From Microbacterium wangchenii (GTDB lineage: Bacteria; Actinomycetota; Actinomycetes; Actinomycetales; Microbacteriaceae): a stretch of DNA of 64,000 bases. The stretch lies in NCBI RefSeq assembly GCF_004564355.1, contig NZ_CP038266.1:3348001-3412000 (forward strand), written 5' to 3'. Of this stretch, positions 11,297 to 19,260 are shown piece after piece. Position numbers and translations under genes: made by a program. Numbering within the stretch: position 1 is the stretch's first letter; the number at the start of each line of letters is the position of its first letter. The notes below the pieces were generated by a model. That model saw only the letters and a list, made by a program, of their open reading frames with translations. It did not search any database and had not been told where the DNA came from.

Positions 11297-12325
11297 TCAC
11301 GCGGCGGCGGCGGTGAGTTCGCTCAGCAGCGCCGCGTCGGGCCGCACGCCCGCGCGCTCGATCTGGCGGGCCAGGTGCACCACAGCGTCGTTCACGGGGG
11401 TGGCGACGCCCTGTCGCCGGCCCTCCGCGGCGACGAGGCCGTTGAGGTCGTCCACCTCGGCGTGCCGCCCCTTCGTCCAGTCCTGCAGCACCGTGGTGGT
11501 CGCCCCGGGGACCACGAAACCCGCGAAGAGCTTGTCGGTCATGGTCTCCACGACGCGCGAGCGATCGGCGACCTCGTCGGGGGTGAGTCCGAAGATCGGC
11601 AGGACGGGGTGCCCCACGGCTGCACCGACCTCGAGCGCCTCGTTGCCGGCGGCGATCATGACGGCGCGGAATCCCGGAGTGTGCAGCGCGTCGAGCATCG
11701 GCAGGCCCAGGATCGCCGAGGTCGCCAGCAGCGTGGCGTTGCTCACGAGCTTCATCCACTTGGCCGCCTCGATGTCGTCCACGCTCGCCACCGTGCCGGC
11801 GCAGCGCAGGAGCGCGGCGATGTCCTCCACGCGGTCGGCCGGGCCGCCCGGCAGCGCTCCCACCGCGAACCAGGAACGCGACACCGGCGTGTGGCGGTGC
11901 ACGATGCCGGGCTCATCCATCGTGGCCGAGCACTCGATCACGGCGCCCATCGTGCGCCGCGGGCCGACGGCGTCCTGCACCGTGCGCGTGGTCATCCCGT
12001 TCTGCACGCCCGCCATCAGACCGTCGGCGGCGAGGTAGGGCCTCAGCATCCGCGCCGCCCACGCGGTGTCGTAGGCCTTCATGAGCACCAGGACGACGTC
12101 GAACGGCCCGGTGAGCTCGGCCACCTCGCACAGGTTGATCACGTGCGGCCGCACATGCAGGTCGCCGTCGGGCGAGATCACGTGCAGGCCGTCCGCGCGC
12201 ATGGCCTCCACGTGCGCGGGCCACTGCTCGATCAGGGTGACGTCATGGTCGGCGGTGAGGAGGTCGGCCCCCACCGAGGCTCCGTTGGCACCGGCGCCGA
12301 GCACCGCGATCCGTGGACGAACCAT
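11297..12325 (-). CDS. Ketopantoate reductase family protein (PanE/ApbA)
   Basis: A 342-residue NADP-dependent 2-dehydropantoate-2-reductase-like protein. The Rossmann loop is IAVLGAGANGASVGADLL at the N-terminus. The middle holds VLVLMKAYDT and NGMTT, and the C-terminal helical domain has AAKWMKLVSNATL with the family's catalytic Lys. ATG at 12325 follows GGGAAGAGGTCGTC. Beside a Dabb protein and an alcohol dehydrogenase rather than pantothenate genes, it may reduce another 2-oxo acid; PanE paralogues in catabolic clusters are common. It is divergent from the Dabb-ADH pair across 161 bp. Confidence 0.88.
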   Translation of the reverse strand: MVRPRIAVLGAGANGASVGADLLTADHDVTLIEQWPAHVEAMRADGLHVISPDGDLHVRPHVINLCEVAELTGPFDVVLVLMKAYDTAWAARMLRPYLAADGLMAGVQNGMTTRTVQDAVGPRRTMGAVIECSATMDEPGIVHRHTPVSRSWFAVGALPGGPADRVEDIAALLRCAGTVASVDDIEAAKWMKLVSNATLLATSAILGLPMLDALHTPGFRAVMIAAGNEALEVGAAVGHPVLPIFGLTPDEVADRSRVVETMTDKLFAGFVVPGATTTVLQDWTKGRHAEVDDLNGLVAAEGRRQGVATPVNDAVVHLARQIERAGVRPDAALLSELTAAAA

Positions 12326-12356
12326 GACGACCTCTTCCCACGCTGGACAGCCGCAC

Positions 12357-12423
12357 TTTACATCACGGCACCGCGGTTCCGGGATACCCTGAGCACGGCG
12401 CATCCACGCGCCCCGGATGTAAA
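12357..12423. promoter_or_regulatory. Inverted TTTACATC/GATGTAAA pair in divergent promoter region
   Basis: TTTACATC at 12357-12364 and its reverse complement GATGTAAA at 12416-12423 flank the centre of the panE-like/Dabb intergenic region. Each could be a TGTAAA-like -10 element for the gene it points to, or an operator half-site. No convincing -35 is seen at 17 bp for either, so the function is open. Confidence 0.35.
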
Positions 12424-12436
12424 CCTCCGCTGAACA

Positions 12437-12480
12437 GCTCGACACCGCTCGACACCGCTCGACAAGAGAAGAGAAGAGAA
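12437..12480 (+). repeat. Short tandem repeats in Dabb gene leader
   Basis: Two exact GCTCGACACC units and a third broken unit (12437-12465) run into (AGAAG)n (about 12464-12480), ending just before the ribosome site and ATG at 12487. Simple repeats this close to a start codon are unusual in such GC-rich DNA. Confidence 0.8.
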
Positions 12481-12486
12481 GGGCCC

Positions 12487-12798
12487 ATGATCCTGCACAT
12501 CGCCGCCTTCCGGTGGAAGGACGACGTCACCGAGGCCGACGTCACCGCCCTCACCGAGGCGCTCCTGACGATGGCCGCCGGCATCCCGGAGCTCCGCTCC
12601 TACGTCGCTGCCCCCAACCTCCATCTGCGCCCGGCCGGCTTCGACTACGGCGTGGCGGCGGTCGTGGACGACCAGGCCGGGCTCGACGCCTACCTGGATT
12701 CCCCCGAGCACCTCGCGGCATACGAGAACTTCATCGGCCGGATGCTCGCCGAGCGCGCCGCCGTCCAGCTGCCGATCGCGGAGGGCTCCTTGCGATGA
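12487..12798 (+). CDS. Dabb (stress-responsive A/B barrel) domain protein
   Basis: A 103-residue single-domain ferredoxin-like protein. It opens ILHIAAFRWKDDVTEADV and contains a YGVAAVVDDQAGLDAYLDSP region and EHLAAYENF; this pattern of strands with a late His/Tyr-rich helix is typical of Dabb proteins. They are usually dimers acting on small organic molecules (cyclases, decarboxylases) or of unknown role. The AGAGAAGGG before the ATG serves as ribosome site. Its stop overlaps the start of the alcohol dehydrogenase (ATGA), so the two are made together and probably act in one pathway. Confidence 0.85.
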   Translation: MILHIAAFRWKDDVTEADVTALTEALLTMAAGIPELRSYVAAPNLHLRPAGFDYGVAAVVDDQAGLDAYLDSPEHLAAYENFIGRMLAERAAVQLPIAEGSLR

Positions 12799-13859
12799 CC
12801 GGCATGCTCGCCGCCGTGCTCCACGGCGTGGGCGATCTGCGCGTCGAGACGAGGCCGGTCCCCGACCCCGGCCCCGGCGAGGTGCTCGTGCGGATCGACG
12901 CGTGCGGAGTCTGCGGCAGCGACGCGACGGAGTTCGGGCGGAATCTCGTCCTCGCCGACCCGCCCGTCACGCTCGGTCACGAGTTCGTCGGCACGGTGCA
13001 CAGCGTGGGCGAAGGAGTGGACGGACTGTCCGCCGGCGCGGTCGTCGTGTGCGGCGCGGGGATCGCATGCGGGAGGTGCAAGCCGTGCCGCGAGGGTCGC
13101 ACCAACCTGTGCCGGTCGTACACGACGATCGGCTTCCACCACGACGGCGGCCTGGCCGGATACGTCGTGGCCCCCGCCGGGATCCTCCTCGACGTCACCG
13201 ACGCGGGCCTGACCACCGACACGCTCGCGCTGACCCAGCCGATGGCGATCGGGGTGCATGCCGTCCGCCGCAGCGGATTGCGGGCGGGGCAGGATGCGGT
13301 GGTGATCGGTGCCGGCGGCATCGGCACGTTCATCACGATCGCCGCCGCCGCCACCGGCGCCCGGGTGCTGGTCGTCGACCCCAATCAGGACCGCCTCGAC
13401 CTCGCACAGGAACTGGGCGCGAGCGCAGGGCTGCGCACGGGCGGTGCGAGCCTGTCCGACACGCTGGCGGAACTCGGCATGGATGCCGACGTCTTCTTCG
13501 AGGTGAGCGGATCGGCATCGGGCCTGACCGCCCTCCTGGACGCCGCCCGGCCCGGATCCACGATCGTCCCCGTCGGGATCCAGCGTGGCGAGCCCGCACT
13601 GGCGCTGGGGTCGTGGACGCTGCGGGAGTACACGATCATCGGCACCGTCGCCCACGTGTTCGCCTCCGACTTCCCCGAGGCCGTGCGGCTGCTGGGCACG
13701 CGCGAGGACTGGTCCGGCATCGCCGGCGACGTCATCCCCCTCGCCGATGTCGCCGACCTCGCGCTGACGCCGCTGCTGGAGGGCCGCTCGACGCGCATCA
13801 AATCCCTCGTCGACCCGTGGGCGACCTCCGTGCGCCCGGCCCGTCACGGCCGCCGCTGA
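12795..13859 (+). CDS. Zinc-dependent alcohol dehydrogenase (MDR family)
   Basis: A 354-residue medium-chain dehydrogenase. The catalytic zinc region is CGVCGSDATEF then GHEFVGTVHSVGEGV (Cys near 38, His/Glu near 64-65). The structural zinc site is the four-Cys segment CGAGIACGRCKPCREGRTNLC, given here only as a pattern of spaced cysteines near residues 87-107. The NAD loop is VVIGAGGIGTFI. The closest well-known types are threonine, sorbitol and 2,3-butanediol dehydrogenases. It overlaps the Dabb gene and converges on the XRE-cupin regulator with one base between stops. Confidence 0.9.
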   Translation: MTGMLAAVLHGVGDLRVETRPVPDPGPGEVLVRIDACGVCGSDATEFGRNLVLADPPVTLGHEFVGTVHSVGEGVDGLSAGAVVVCGAGIACGRCKPCREGRTNLCRSYTTIGFHHDGGLAGYVVAPAGILLDVTDAGLTTDTLALTQPMAIGVHAVRRSGLRAGQDAVVIGAGGIGTFITIAAAATGARVLVVDPNQDRLDLAQELGASAGLRTGGASLSDTLAELGMDADVFFEVSGSASGLTALLDAARPGSTIVPVGIQRGEPALALGSWTLREYTIIGTVAHVFASDFPEAVRLLGTREDWSGIAGDVIPLADVADLALTPLLEGRSTRIKSLVDPWATSVRPARHGRR

Positions 13860-13860
13860 C

Positions 13861-14556
13861 TCAGCCCAGGTCGTCCATCGCCCGCAGGACGTCCACCGCG
13901 GAGGCCGGTCCCACCGCGTCGACGGCTTCCCCACCCCCGCCCGGAGCATCGGGCAGCGAGCGGTTCTGCTGGCGACGGCCCACGACGAACCACACGCCGC
14001 GGGCGACCGCGTCGGAGCGGTTGGAGTACAAATGTGGGCGCACCGAGTCGAACTGCAGCGAGTCGCCGGCGTGCAGGACGTGCGTCTCGAAGTCGAGGTG
14101 GACGGTGAGCTCGCCCTCGAGGAGGTAGGCGTACTCGACCCCGGCGTGACGCATGAGCTTGCCCTCCACCGAGCTGCTGGCGCCGGGCTCATAGGTGACA
14201 AGGAGCGCATCGGCCGGTCCGCCGGCGCCGGCGGCCAGGCGCTCCCAGCGCACGCCGTTCTCCATCTCGATCACCGGGTTCTCCGCGGCGCGCTGCACGT
14301 CGGGAAGGGGAGGGCCGGAGTGGCCGAACATCGGCGCGGCCGCCGGCCGGGCCGACGGGATGCCGAGGAGATCGTCGAGCGAGACGCCGAGGTGGCTCGC
14401 GAGGGCGTACAGCGTCGCGACCGAGGGCTGGGTCTTGCCGATCTCGACCTGGGAGATGAGGCTGGCCGAGACCCCGACTGCCTGGGCGACGCTGCGCAGG
14501 CTCAGTCCGCGCTCGGTCCGGGCCGCGCGGATGCGTTCACCCAGGTGTTCCGGCAT
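13861..14556 (-). CDS. XRE-family regulator with C-terminal cupin domain
   Basis: A 231-residue HTH-cupin regulator. Residues ~5-60 form the XRE helix-turn-helix (ERIRAARTERGLSLRSVAQA, then SASLISQVEIGKTQPSVATL). Residues ~125-205 form a cupin (GVEYAYLLEGELTV, FDSVRPHLYSNRSD). Such proteins control small catabolic units, with the cupin binding the substrate. ATG at 14556 has GGAAGG upstream; an earlier Met 17 codons upstream is less likely. It is divergent from the M24 hydrolase gene across 223 bp that hold a good palindrome, so that gene is a probable target. Confidence 0.9.
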   Translation of the reverse strand: MPEHLGERIRAARTERGLSLRSVAQAVGVSASLISQVEIGKTQPSVATLYALASHLGVSLDDLLGIPSARPAAAPMFGHSGPPLPDVQRAAENPVIEMENGVRWERLAAGAGGPADALLVTYEPGASSSVEGKLMRHAGVEYAYLLEGELTVHLDFETHVLHAGDSLQFDSVRPHLYSNRSDAVARGVWFVVGRRQQNRSLPDAPGGGGEAVDAVGPASAVDVLRAMDDLG

Positions 14557-14717
14557 GCTGCCGCCTTCCGTGTCGGTTCGCCGGGAGGCGGCGAGCCCTG
14601 CGGTCATTCTAGATCGGCCGCCTTCCCGACCTGTGCAGTGACGGTCGACTCCGCTTCCCCACCGGCGACCCTTTTCCGCGCGGACGCCACCTTCCCGCGG
14701 CGATCCGTGGCGCCGGT

Positions 14718-14734
14718 GTTAAGCTCAGCTTCAC
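14718..14734. promoter_or_regulatory. Candidate operator upstream of the M24 gene
   Basis: GTTAAGCTCAGCTTCAC is a near-perfect odd palindrome (AAGCT-C-AGCTT core, 14 of 17 positions symmetric). It lies 45 bp before the M24 start and within the region divergent from the XRE-cupin gene, the likely binding protein. The rest of 14557-14779 shows no other clear signal. Confidence 0.45.
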
Positions 14735-14779
14735 GCGCGTGCAGCCTGACCGCCACCACCAGCGACCGAGGAGGACTCG

Positions 14780-16162
14780 ATGAAGAGCACCGGCACGACC
14801 GGCACCAACGGCGTCGACTGGGAGGAGCGGGTCGATTTCGGGCGTCTGCGGGACGCGCGGTTGGCCCGCCTGAAGGCGCAGCTGGACACCTCCGATCTCG
14901 GCGCCGTGCTCGCGTTCGACTTCTCCAACATCCGCTACATGAGCGCCACGCACATCGGCACGTGGGCGATGGACAAGCTGATCCGCTTCGCCCTGCTCAC
15001 CCGCAGTACCGACCCGATCGTGTGGGACTTCGGCTCGGCCGCCAAGCACCACCAGCTCTACAATCCGTGGCTGGACACCACCACGGCCGAGTTGGATGCC
15101 GACCCCAGCGCCCCGCACGAGGGCGCCAAGCGCCCGCGCCTGGAATCCGGTGCGCGCGCGGGCATCTCCACACTGCGCGGCGCCTTCCCGCCCGACGCCG
15201 GGATCGCCGAGGGCGTGGCGAAGAAGATCAAGCGCGAGCTGGAGAAGTTCGGGGTTGCCGACCAGCCCCTGGGCGTCGACGTCATCGAGCTGCCGATCCT
15301 GTTCGCCCTCCAGAAGGAGGGCATCCAGGTCGTCGACGGCCAGCAGGTGTTCATGGAGGCTCGCCGCGTGAAGACCCCCGACGAGATCCGCCTGCTCACC
15401 CAGGCCGCGTCGATGGTGGATGCGGCGTACGAGGAGCTGTACCGGTTCCTGCGCCCGGGCGTCCGCGAGAACGAGGCGGTGGGGCTGGTCGCCAAGACGC
15501 TGTACGACCTGGGCTCCGAGTACGTCGAGGGGGTCAACGCCATCTCCGGAGAGCGCTGCTCGCCGCATCCGCATGTCTTCTCCGATCGCCTCATCCGCCC
15601 CGGCGACCCGGCCTTCTTCGACATCCTGCACAGCTGGAACGGCTATCGCACGTGCTACTACCGCACCTTCGCGGTGGGTTCGGCCAGCTCCGCGCAGCGC
15701 GACGCGTACACGCGCGCCCGGGAGTACATGGACCGTGCGATCGCGCTGGTCAAACCCGGCGCGACCACCGCCGACATCGTCAAGGTGTGGCCCACGGCGC
15801 AGGAGTTCGGCTTCGCCGACGAGGAGGCCGCGTTCGCCCTGCAGTACGGTCACGGCGTGGGGCTGTCGATCTGGGAAAAGCCGATCTTCTCGCGTCTGAC
15901 GTCCCTGGACCACCCCGAGGTGCTGCAGGAGGGCAACGTGTTCGCGCTGGAGACGTACTGGCCCTCCGCCGACGGGTGGGGCGCCGCGCGCATCGAGGAG
16001 GAGCTCGTCGTCACCGCCGACGGGTGCGAGGTCATCACCAAGTTCCCCGCCGAGGAGCTCCTCGTCGCCGGTCGGCGGTACTACGCCGTCGACGGACCAC
16101 TGAACCTCCAACGCGACGCGCAGTCGCACCGGAACACGACATGGGGGCGCGGAGAAGCGTGA
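14780..16162 (+). CDS. M24-family (creatinase/Xaa-Pro dipeptidase-like) hydrolase
   Basis: A 460-residue pita-bread-fold protein. An N-terminal creatinase-like domain (to about residue 195) is followed by the M24 domain. Of the five usual metal ligands four can be placed: Asp in FFDILHSW, His in YGHGVGLSIW, Glu in FALETYWP and Glu in IEEELVV. The second Asp, normally two or three residues before TRTF, is absent: the sequence reads GYRTCYYRTF. It may therefore be a metal-poor C-N hydrolase like creatinase or ectoine hydrolase rather than a peptidase. The ribosome site GAGGAGG precedes the ATG. It overlaps the following dehydrogenase. Confidence 0.85.
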   Translation: MKSTGTTGTNGVDWEERVDFGRLRDARLARLKAQLDTSDLGAVLAFDFSNIRYMSATHIGTWAMDKLIRFALLTRSTDPIVWDFGSAAKHHQLYNPWLDTTTAELDADPSAPHEGAKRPRLESGARAGISTLRGAFPPDAGIAEGVAKKIKRELEKFGVADQPLGVDVIELPILFALQKEGIQVVDGQQVFMEARRVKTPDEIRLLTQAASMVDAAYEELYRFLRPGVRENEAVGLVAKTLYDLGSEYVEGVNAISGERCSPHPHVFSDRLIRPGDPAFFDILHSWNGYRTCYYRTFAVGSASSAQRDAYTRAREYMDRAIALVKPGATTADIVKVWPTAQEFGFADEEAAFALQYGHGVGLSIWEKPIFSRLTSLDHPEVLQEGNVFALETYWPSADGWGAARIEEELVVTADGCEVITKFPAEELLVAGRRYYAVDGPLNLQRDAQSHRNTTWGRGEA

Positions 16163-17025
16163 GCACCGTCGGATTCCTCGGCCTCGGGAAGATGGGGCGC
16201 GGCATGGCCGCGCGCCTGGTCGACGCCGGCCACGACGTGCGCGTGTGGAATCGGTCGACCGGTCCGGTGGATGACCTCGTCGACCGCGGCGCAACGGCGG
16301 CGAGCGTCCCGGAGGCCCTCGCCGCCGACGTCTCGTTCTCGATGCTCGCCAACGACGAGGCGGTGCAGGAGGTGCTGACCCCCGCCGCCCTGGCGTCGGC
16401 ATCCGGCCGCATCCACGTCGTGATGGCCTCCATCTCCCCCGCACTGGCCGATCGCCTGGAGCACCACTTCGCCGAGGCGGGCGCCGGCTACGTCGCCGCC
16501 CCCGTGCTGGGACGACCGGAGGTCGCCGCCGCCGGGCAGCTCCACATCCTCGCCGCCGGCCCTGCGGACAGAGTCCAGGCCGTCCTGCCCTACCTGGAGG
16601 CGATGGGCAAGCGCGTGTGGCGACTGGGCGAGACCGCGTCGGCGGCGAACGCCGTCAAGGTGGCCGTCAACTACAACATCATCCACGCGATGCAGGCGAT
16701 CGGCGAGTCGGTCGCGATGACCGAGCGGCTGGGCGTTCCGGCCGAGGAGTTCACCGAGCTGCTGGCGCAGACGCTGTTCGGTGGCGTCGTCTACGGCGGG
16801 TACGGCAGGATCATCGCCGAGGAGTCGTATCACCCGCCGGGGTTCCACATGGGGCTCGGCCGCAAGGACCTCGGGCTCGCGGAGGAGGTCGCCGCCTCCG
16901 TCGGGGTGAGCCCCGCGACTCTCCCCGGCCTCATCCGGGTCTTCGAGGCGGCGCTGGCGGACGCGGATCTGCAGGACGCGGACTGGAGCGCGATCGCCGA
17001 GGTCTCCCGCCGCGACCTCCTCTGA
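16159..17025 (+). CDS. NAD(P)-dependent beta-hydroxyacid dehydrogenase (HIBADH-like)
   Basis: A 288-residue 3-hydroxyisobutyrate dehydrogenase-family protein. The Rossmann loop VGFLGLGKMGRGMAARLVDA is at the N-terminus, and the C-terminal helical domain has NAVKVAVNYNIIHAMQAIGE with the catalytic Lys, then GLGRKDLGLAEE. GTG at 16159 is preferred because GGAGAAGC sits just before it and it gives a GTGA overlap with the M24 stop; ATG at 16141 is an in-frame alternative adding six residues. The family oxidises beta-hydroxy acids or reduces semialdehydes and imines. Coupling to the M24 hydrolase suggests it handles that enzyme's product. Confidence 0.9.
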   Translation: MSTVGFLGLGKMGRGMAARLVDAGHDVRVWNRSTGPVDDLVDRGATAASVPEALAADVSFSMLANDEAVQEVLTPAALASASGRIHVVMASISPALADRLEHHFAEAGAGYVAAPVLGRPEVAAAGQLHILAAGPADRVQAVLPYLEAMGKRVWRLGETASAANAVKVAVNYNIIHAMQAIGESVAMTERLGVPAEEFTELLAQTLFGGVVYGGYGRIIAEESYHPPGFHMGLGRKDLGLAEEVAASVGVSPATLPGLIRVFEAALADADLQDADWSAIAEVSRRDLL

Positions 17026-17053
17026 CGCGGCTGGGGGCGCCCTCGAAAGTGAC

Positions 17054-17085
17054 ACTGGACAGAGCTGTCCAGTGGTGCTTACTGT
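17054..17085 (+). promoter_or_regulatory. TetR-type operator and promoter of the amidohydrolase gene
   Basis: ACTGGACAGAGCTGTCCAGT (17054-17073) is a perfect 8+4+8 palindrome. A promoter can be drawn through it: TGGACA (17056-17061), 18 bp, TACTGT (17080-17085), so a bound repressor would block the -35. The same architecture recurs at 19218-19237 beside the tetR gene. Confidence 0.75.
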
Positions 17086-17187
17086 GAACCCCAGGTCGAC
17101 CCGCACGACGGCAGTCGAGCAGCGGTGCGCGAGGTCGCGCACCGCGGGGCGGGCCACCCGACGGCAATCAAGGAGGATGAACGTCTC

Positions 17188-18627
17188 ATGCCCGGTACTC
17201 CCGCTCCACAGCCCGGCCAGCCCATCGTGATCCGCGACGCCATCGTGCTGACGATGGATGACGCGCACACCGTGATCCCCGAAGGCGACGTGCTCGTCGT
17301 CGACGGGCGGATCGCCGAGGTCGGCGTCGACCTCGCCGCACCCGAGGTCGCCTTCGAGATCGCCGCGAAGGGCGGCATCGTGATGCCCGGCATGGTGGAC
17401 ACCCACCGCCACATGTGGCAGTCCGCCATGCGCGCGTACGGCGCCGATTGGACCCTCACGCAGTACTTCGTCTGGTACTATCTCGAGCACGGCATGAAGT
17501 TCCGCCCCCAGGACGTCGGAGCGGGGAACCGCATCTCGGCGCTGGATGCCATCGAGTCCGGCATCACCACGAGCCTGGACTGGTCGCACGGCCTGCGCAC
17601 CCCCGACCACGGCGAGGCGGCCCTGGAGGCGCTGGCCGGATCACCCGGGCGGTTCGTGCTGGCCTACGGCAACCTCGCCGGCGCGCCGTGGGAATGGACG
17701 CAGGACCCGGCCGTCCGCCGGGTCATCGAGCGGGCGCGTGATGACTCGCGCATGTTCGGCGCGCAGCTGGCCTTCGACGTGCCCGGCGATGAGGGCTTCC
17801 CCGAGCGTGCGGCGTTCCAGGCGGCCCGCGATCTGGGCGTCTCGGTCACGACGCACGCGGGGGTGTGGGGGGCCACCGGCGACAACGGCATCCGGCTCAT
17901 GTACGACAACGGCGCCATGACGCCCGGGACGGTCTACGTCCACGCGGCCACCCTCAGCGACGAGTCGTACCAGATGATCGCCGCCACCGGCGGGACGGTC
18001 TCGCTGGCGACCGAGAGCGAGCAGACGTGCGGCCAGGGCTATCCCCCGGCCCACGCGCTGCGGCGGCACGGCATCGGCGCGTCCCTGTCGGTGGACACCA
18101 GCGTGTGGTTCAGCGCCGACATGTTCTCCGCGATGCGCACCACGATCGGCGCCGACCGCGCGCTGGAGCACTACATCGCCCATGAGAAGGGCGACACCGT
18201 CACCCACGCCACGATCCGCGTCGAGGAGGTCGTGGACTGGGCCACCCGCGGAGGGGCCAAGGCGCTGGGCAAGTGGGATGAGATCGGGAGCCTGGAGGCG
18301 GGCAAGCTCGCCGACGTCGTCCTCGTCCACAACCCCGACTCCCCCACGATGGTGCCGATCCTCAACCCCTACGGCCACCTCGTCTACCAGGCCGGACGCG
18401 GCGACGTGCACACGGTGCTGGTGGGAGGCAAGCCGGTGAAGTTCGACGGCAAGCTCGTGGCCGGCGACCTCGCCGGCGTGCGCACGCAGCTGGAGGACAC
18501 CATCGAGTACCTGCGCCGCGAACTCGGCGACGAGGACTGGCGCTCGGGCATGAATCCGGACATCCCGGAGAAGGAGATCCTGTCCAACCCGTATCAGTAC
18601 CGGCGCGAGACCGAGCCGTCGCACTGA
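17188..18627 (+). CDS. Amidohydrolase (cytosine deaminase/chlorohydrolase-like)
   Basis: A 479-residue metal-dependent hydrolase of the AtzA/TrzN/8-oxoguanine deaminase group. The HxH metal motif is in VDTHRHMWQ near residue 73. Further ligands are His in TTHAGVW near 220 and His in YVHAAT near 250, with the late Asp in SVDTSVWFSAD near 310. A C-terminal beta-sandwich segment (GSLEAGKLADVVLV) follows. Such enzymes deaminate or dechlorinate N-heterocycles or amidines; the substrate is not known. ATG at 17188 lies 11 bases after AAGGAGG. It has its own promoter with a TetR-type palindrome, linking it to the next three genes. Confidence 0.9.
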   Translation: MPGTPAPQPGQPIVIRDAIVLTMDDAHTVIPEGDVLVVDGRIAEVGVDLAAPEVAFEIAAKGGIVMPGMVDTHRHMWQSAMRAYGADWTLTQYFVWYYLEHGMKFRPQDVGAGNRISALDAIESGITTSLDWSHGLRTPDHGEAALEALAGSPGRFVLAYGNLAGAPWEWTQDPAVRRVIERARDDSRMFGAQLAFDVPGDEGFPERAAFQAARDLGVSVTTHAGVWGATGDNGIRLMYDNGAMTPGTVYVHAATLSDESYQMIAATGGTVSLATESEQTCGQGYPPAHALRRHGIGASLSVDTSVWFSADMFSAMRTTIGADRALEHYIAHEKGDTVTHATIRVEEVVDWATRGGAKALGKWDEIGSLEAGKLADVVLVHNPDSPTMVPILNPYGHLVYQAGRGDVHTVLVGGKPVKFDGKLVAGDLAGVRTQLEDTIEYLRRELGDEDWRSGMNPDIPEKEILSNPYQYRRETEPSH

Positions 18628-18635
18628 GGCGGGGG

Positions 18636-19202
18636 TCAGGGGGCGAAGGCCCTGTGCACGAGCGCCCGCACGCGGCGGGCGACCTCGGTGCGCGCGGCCG
18701 GCTCGGCTCGGGCGAGCTCGGTGGCCAGCATCCCGGCGACCAGGACGACGTCCTCGGTGTCCACGTGCGCCCCGATCCGCCCGGCAGCGCGCTCGCGTGC
18801 GACGACGCGGTCCACGAGGGCGCGGAACCGCTCCCCTAGATGCCGCACCGTCGGGTCCTGGCGATGGGAGGTGGTCAGTTCGATGAAGGCGGAGGAGGGC
18901 AGCGCCTGCGCCACGATGGCGTCGAACAGGTCGGCCAGGTGCGCATCCTCCGGCGCGGCGAGCGCCTCCAGTTCGGCCACGTTCTCCTCGAACACGGCGG
19001 CGGCCAGGGCGATGCGGTCGGGGAAGTGGCGGTACAGACTCCCCTGCCCGACGCCGGCCCGGCGGGCGACGGCGGAGAAGGGCGCGCCGGGGCCGCTCTC
19101 GGCGTACACCTCGCGGGCGGCGGCGAGCAGGGCACGCCGATTCCCCGGGCCCGCGACAGGCCCGCGATTGCGCTTCGGCGGGACTTCCGGACTGCGCGAC
19201 AT
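18636..19202 (-). CDS. TetR-family transcriptional repressor
   Basis: A 188-residue regulator. The N-terminal helix-turn-helix runs roughly residues 18-65 (ALLAAAREVYAESG, FSAVARRAGVGQGSLYRHFP), followed by an alpha-helical ligand domain. ATG at 19202 lies seven bases after a TAAGAT -10 element (19210-19215) and has no ribosome site, so the message is probably leaderless. It is divergent from the SDR-esterase operon and carries an ACCGGACA/TGTCCGGT palindrome in the 58-bp gap. The near-identical palindrome at 17054 suggests it also represses the amidohydrolase gene. Confidence 0.92.
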   Translation of the reverse strand: MSRSPEVPPKRNRGPVAGPGNRRALLAAAREVYAESGPGAPFSAVARRAGVGQGSLYRHFPDRIALAAAVFEENVAELEALAAPEDAHLADLFDAIVAQALPSSAFIELTTSHRQDPTVRHLGERFRALVDRVVARERAAGRIGAHVDTEDVVLVAGMLATELARAEPAARTEVARRVRALVHRAFAP

Positions 19203-19209
19203 CGGCGTA

Positions 19210-19237
19210 ATCTTAATACCGGACAGGATTGTCCGGT
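19210..19237. promoter_or_regulatory. TetR-type operator between tetR and the SDR operon
   Basis: ACCGGACAGGATTGTCCGGT (19218-19237) is a perfect 8+4+8 palindrome matching the pattern ACYGGACA-N4-TGTCCRGT of the site at 17054. TAAGAT (19210-19215, read leftward) is a likely tetR -10 abutting the operator, so autoregulation and control of the rightward operon are both expected. Confidence 0.75.
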
Positions 19238-19260
19238 AGGTCGGTAGGAGGAGAAGAACC

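Noticed and set aside
12338..12445. Longer N-terminus for the ketopantoate-reductase-like protein
   Set aside because: The extra ~40 residues are Cys/Arg-rich, precede the Rossmann strand that should begin the protein and would cover the divergent promoter region. ATG at 12325 has a good ribosome site.
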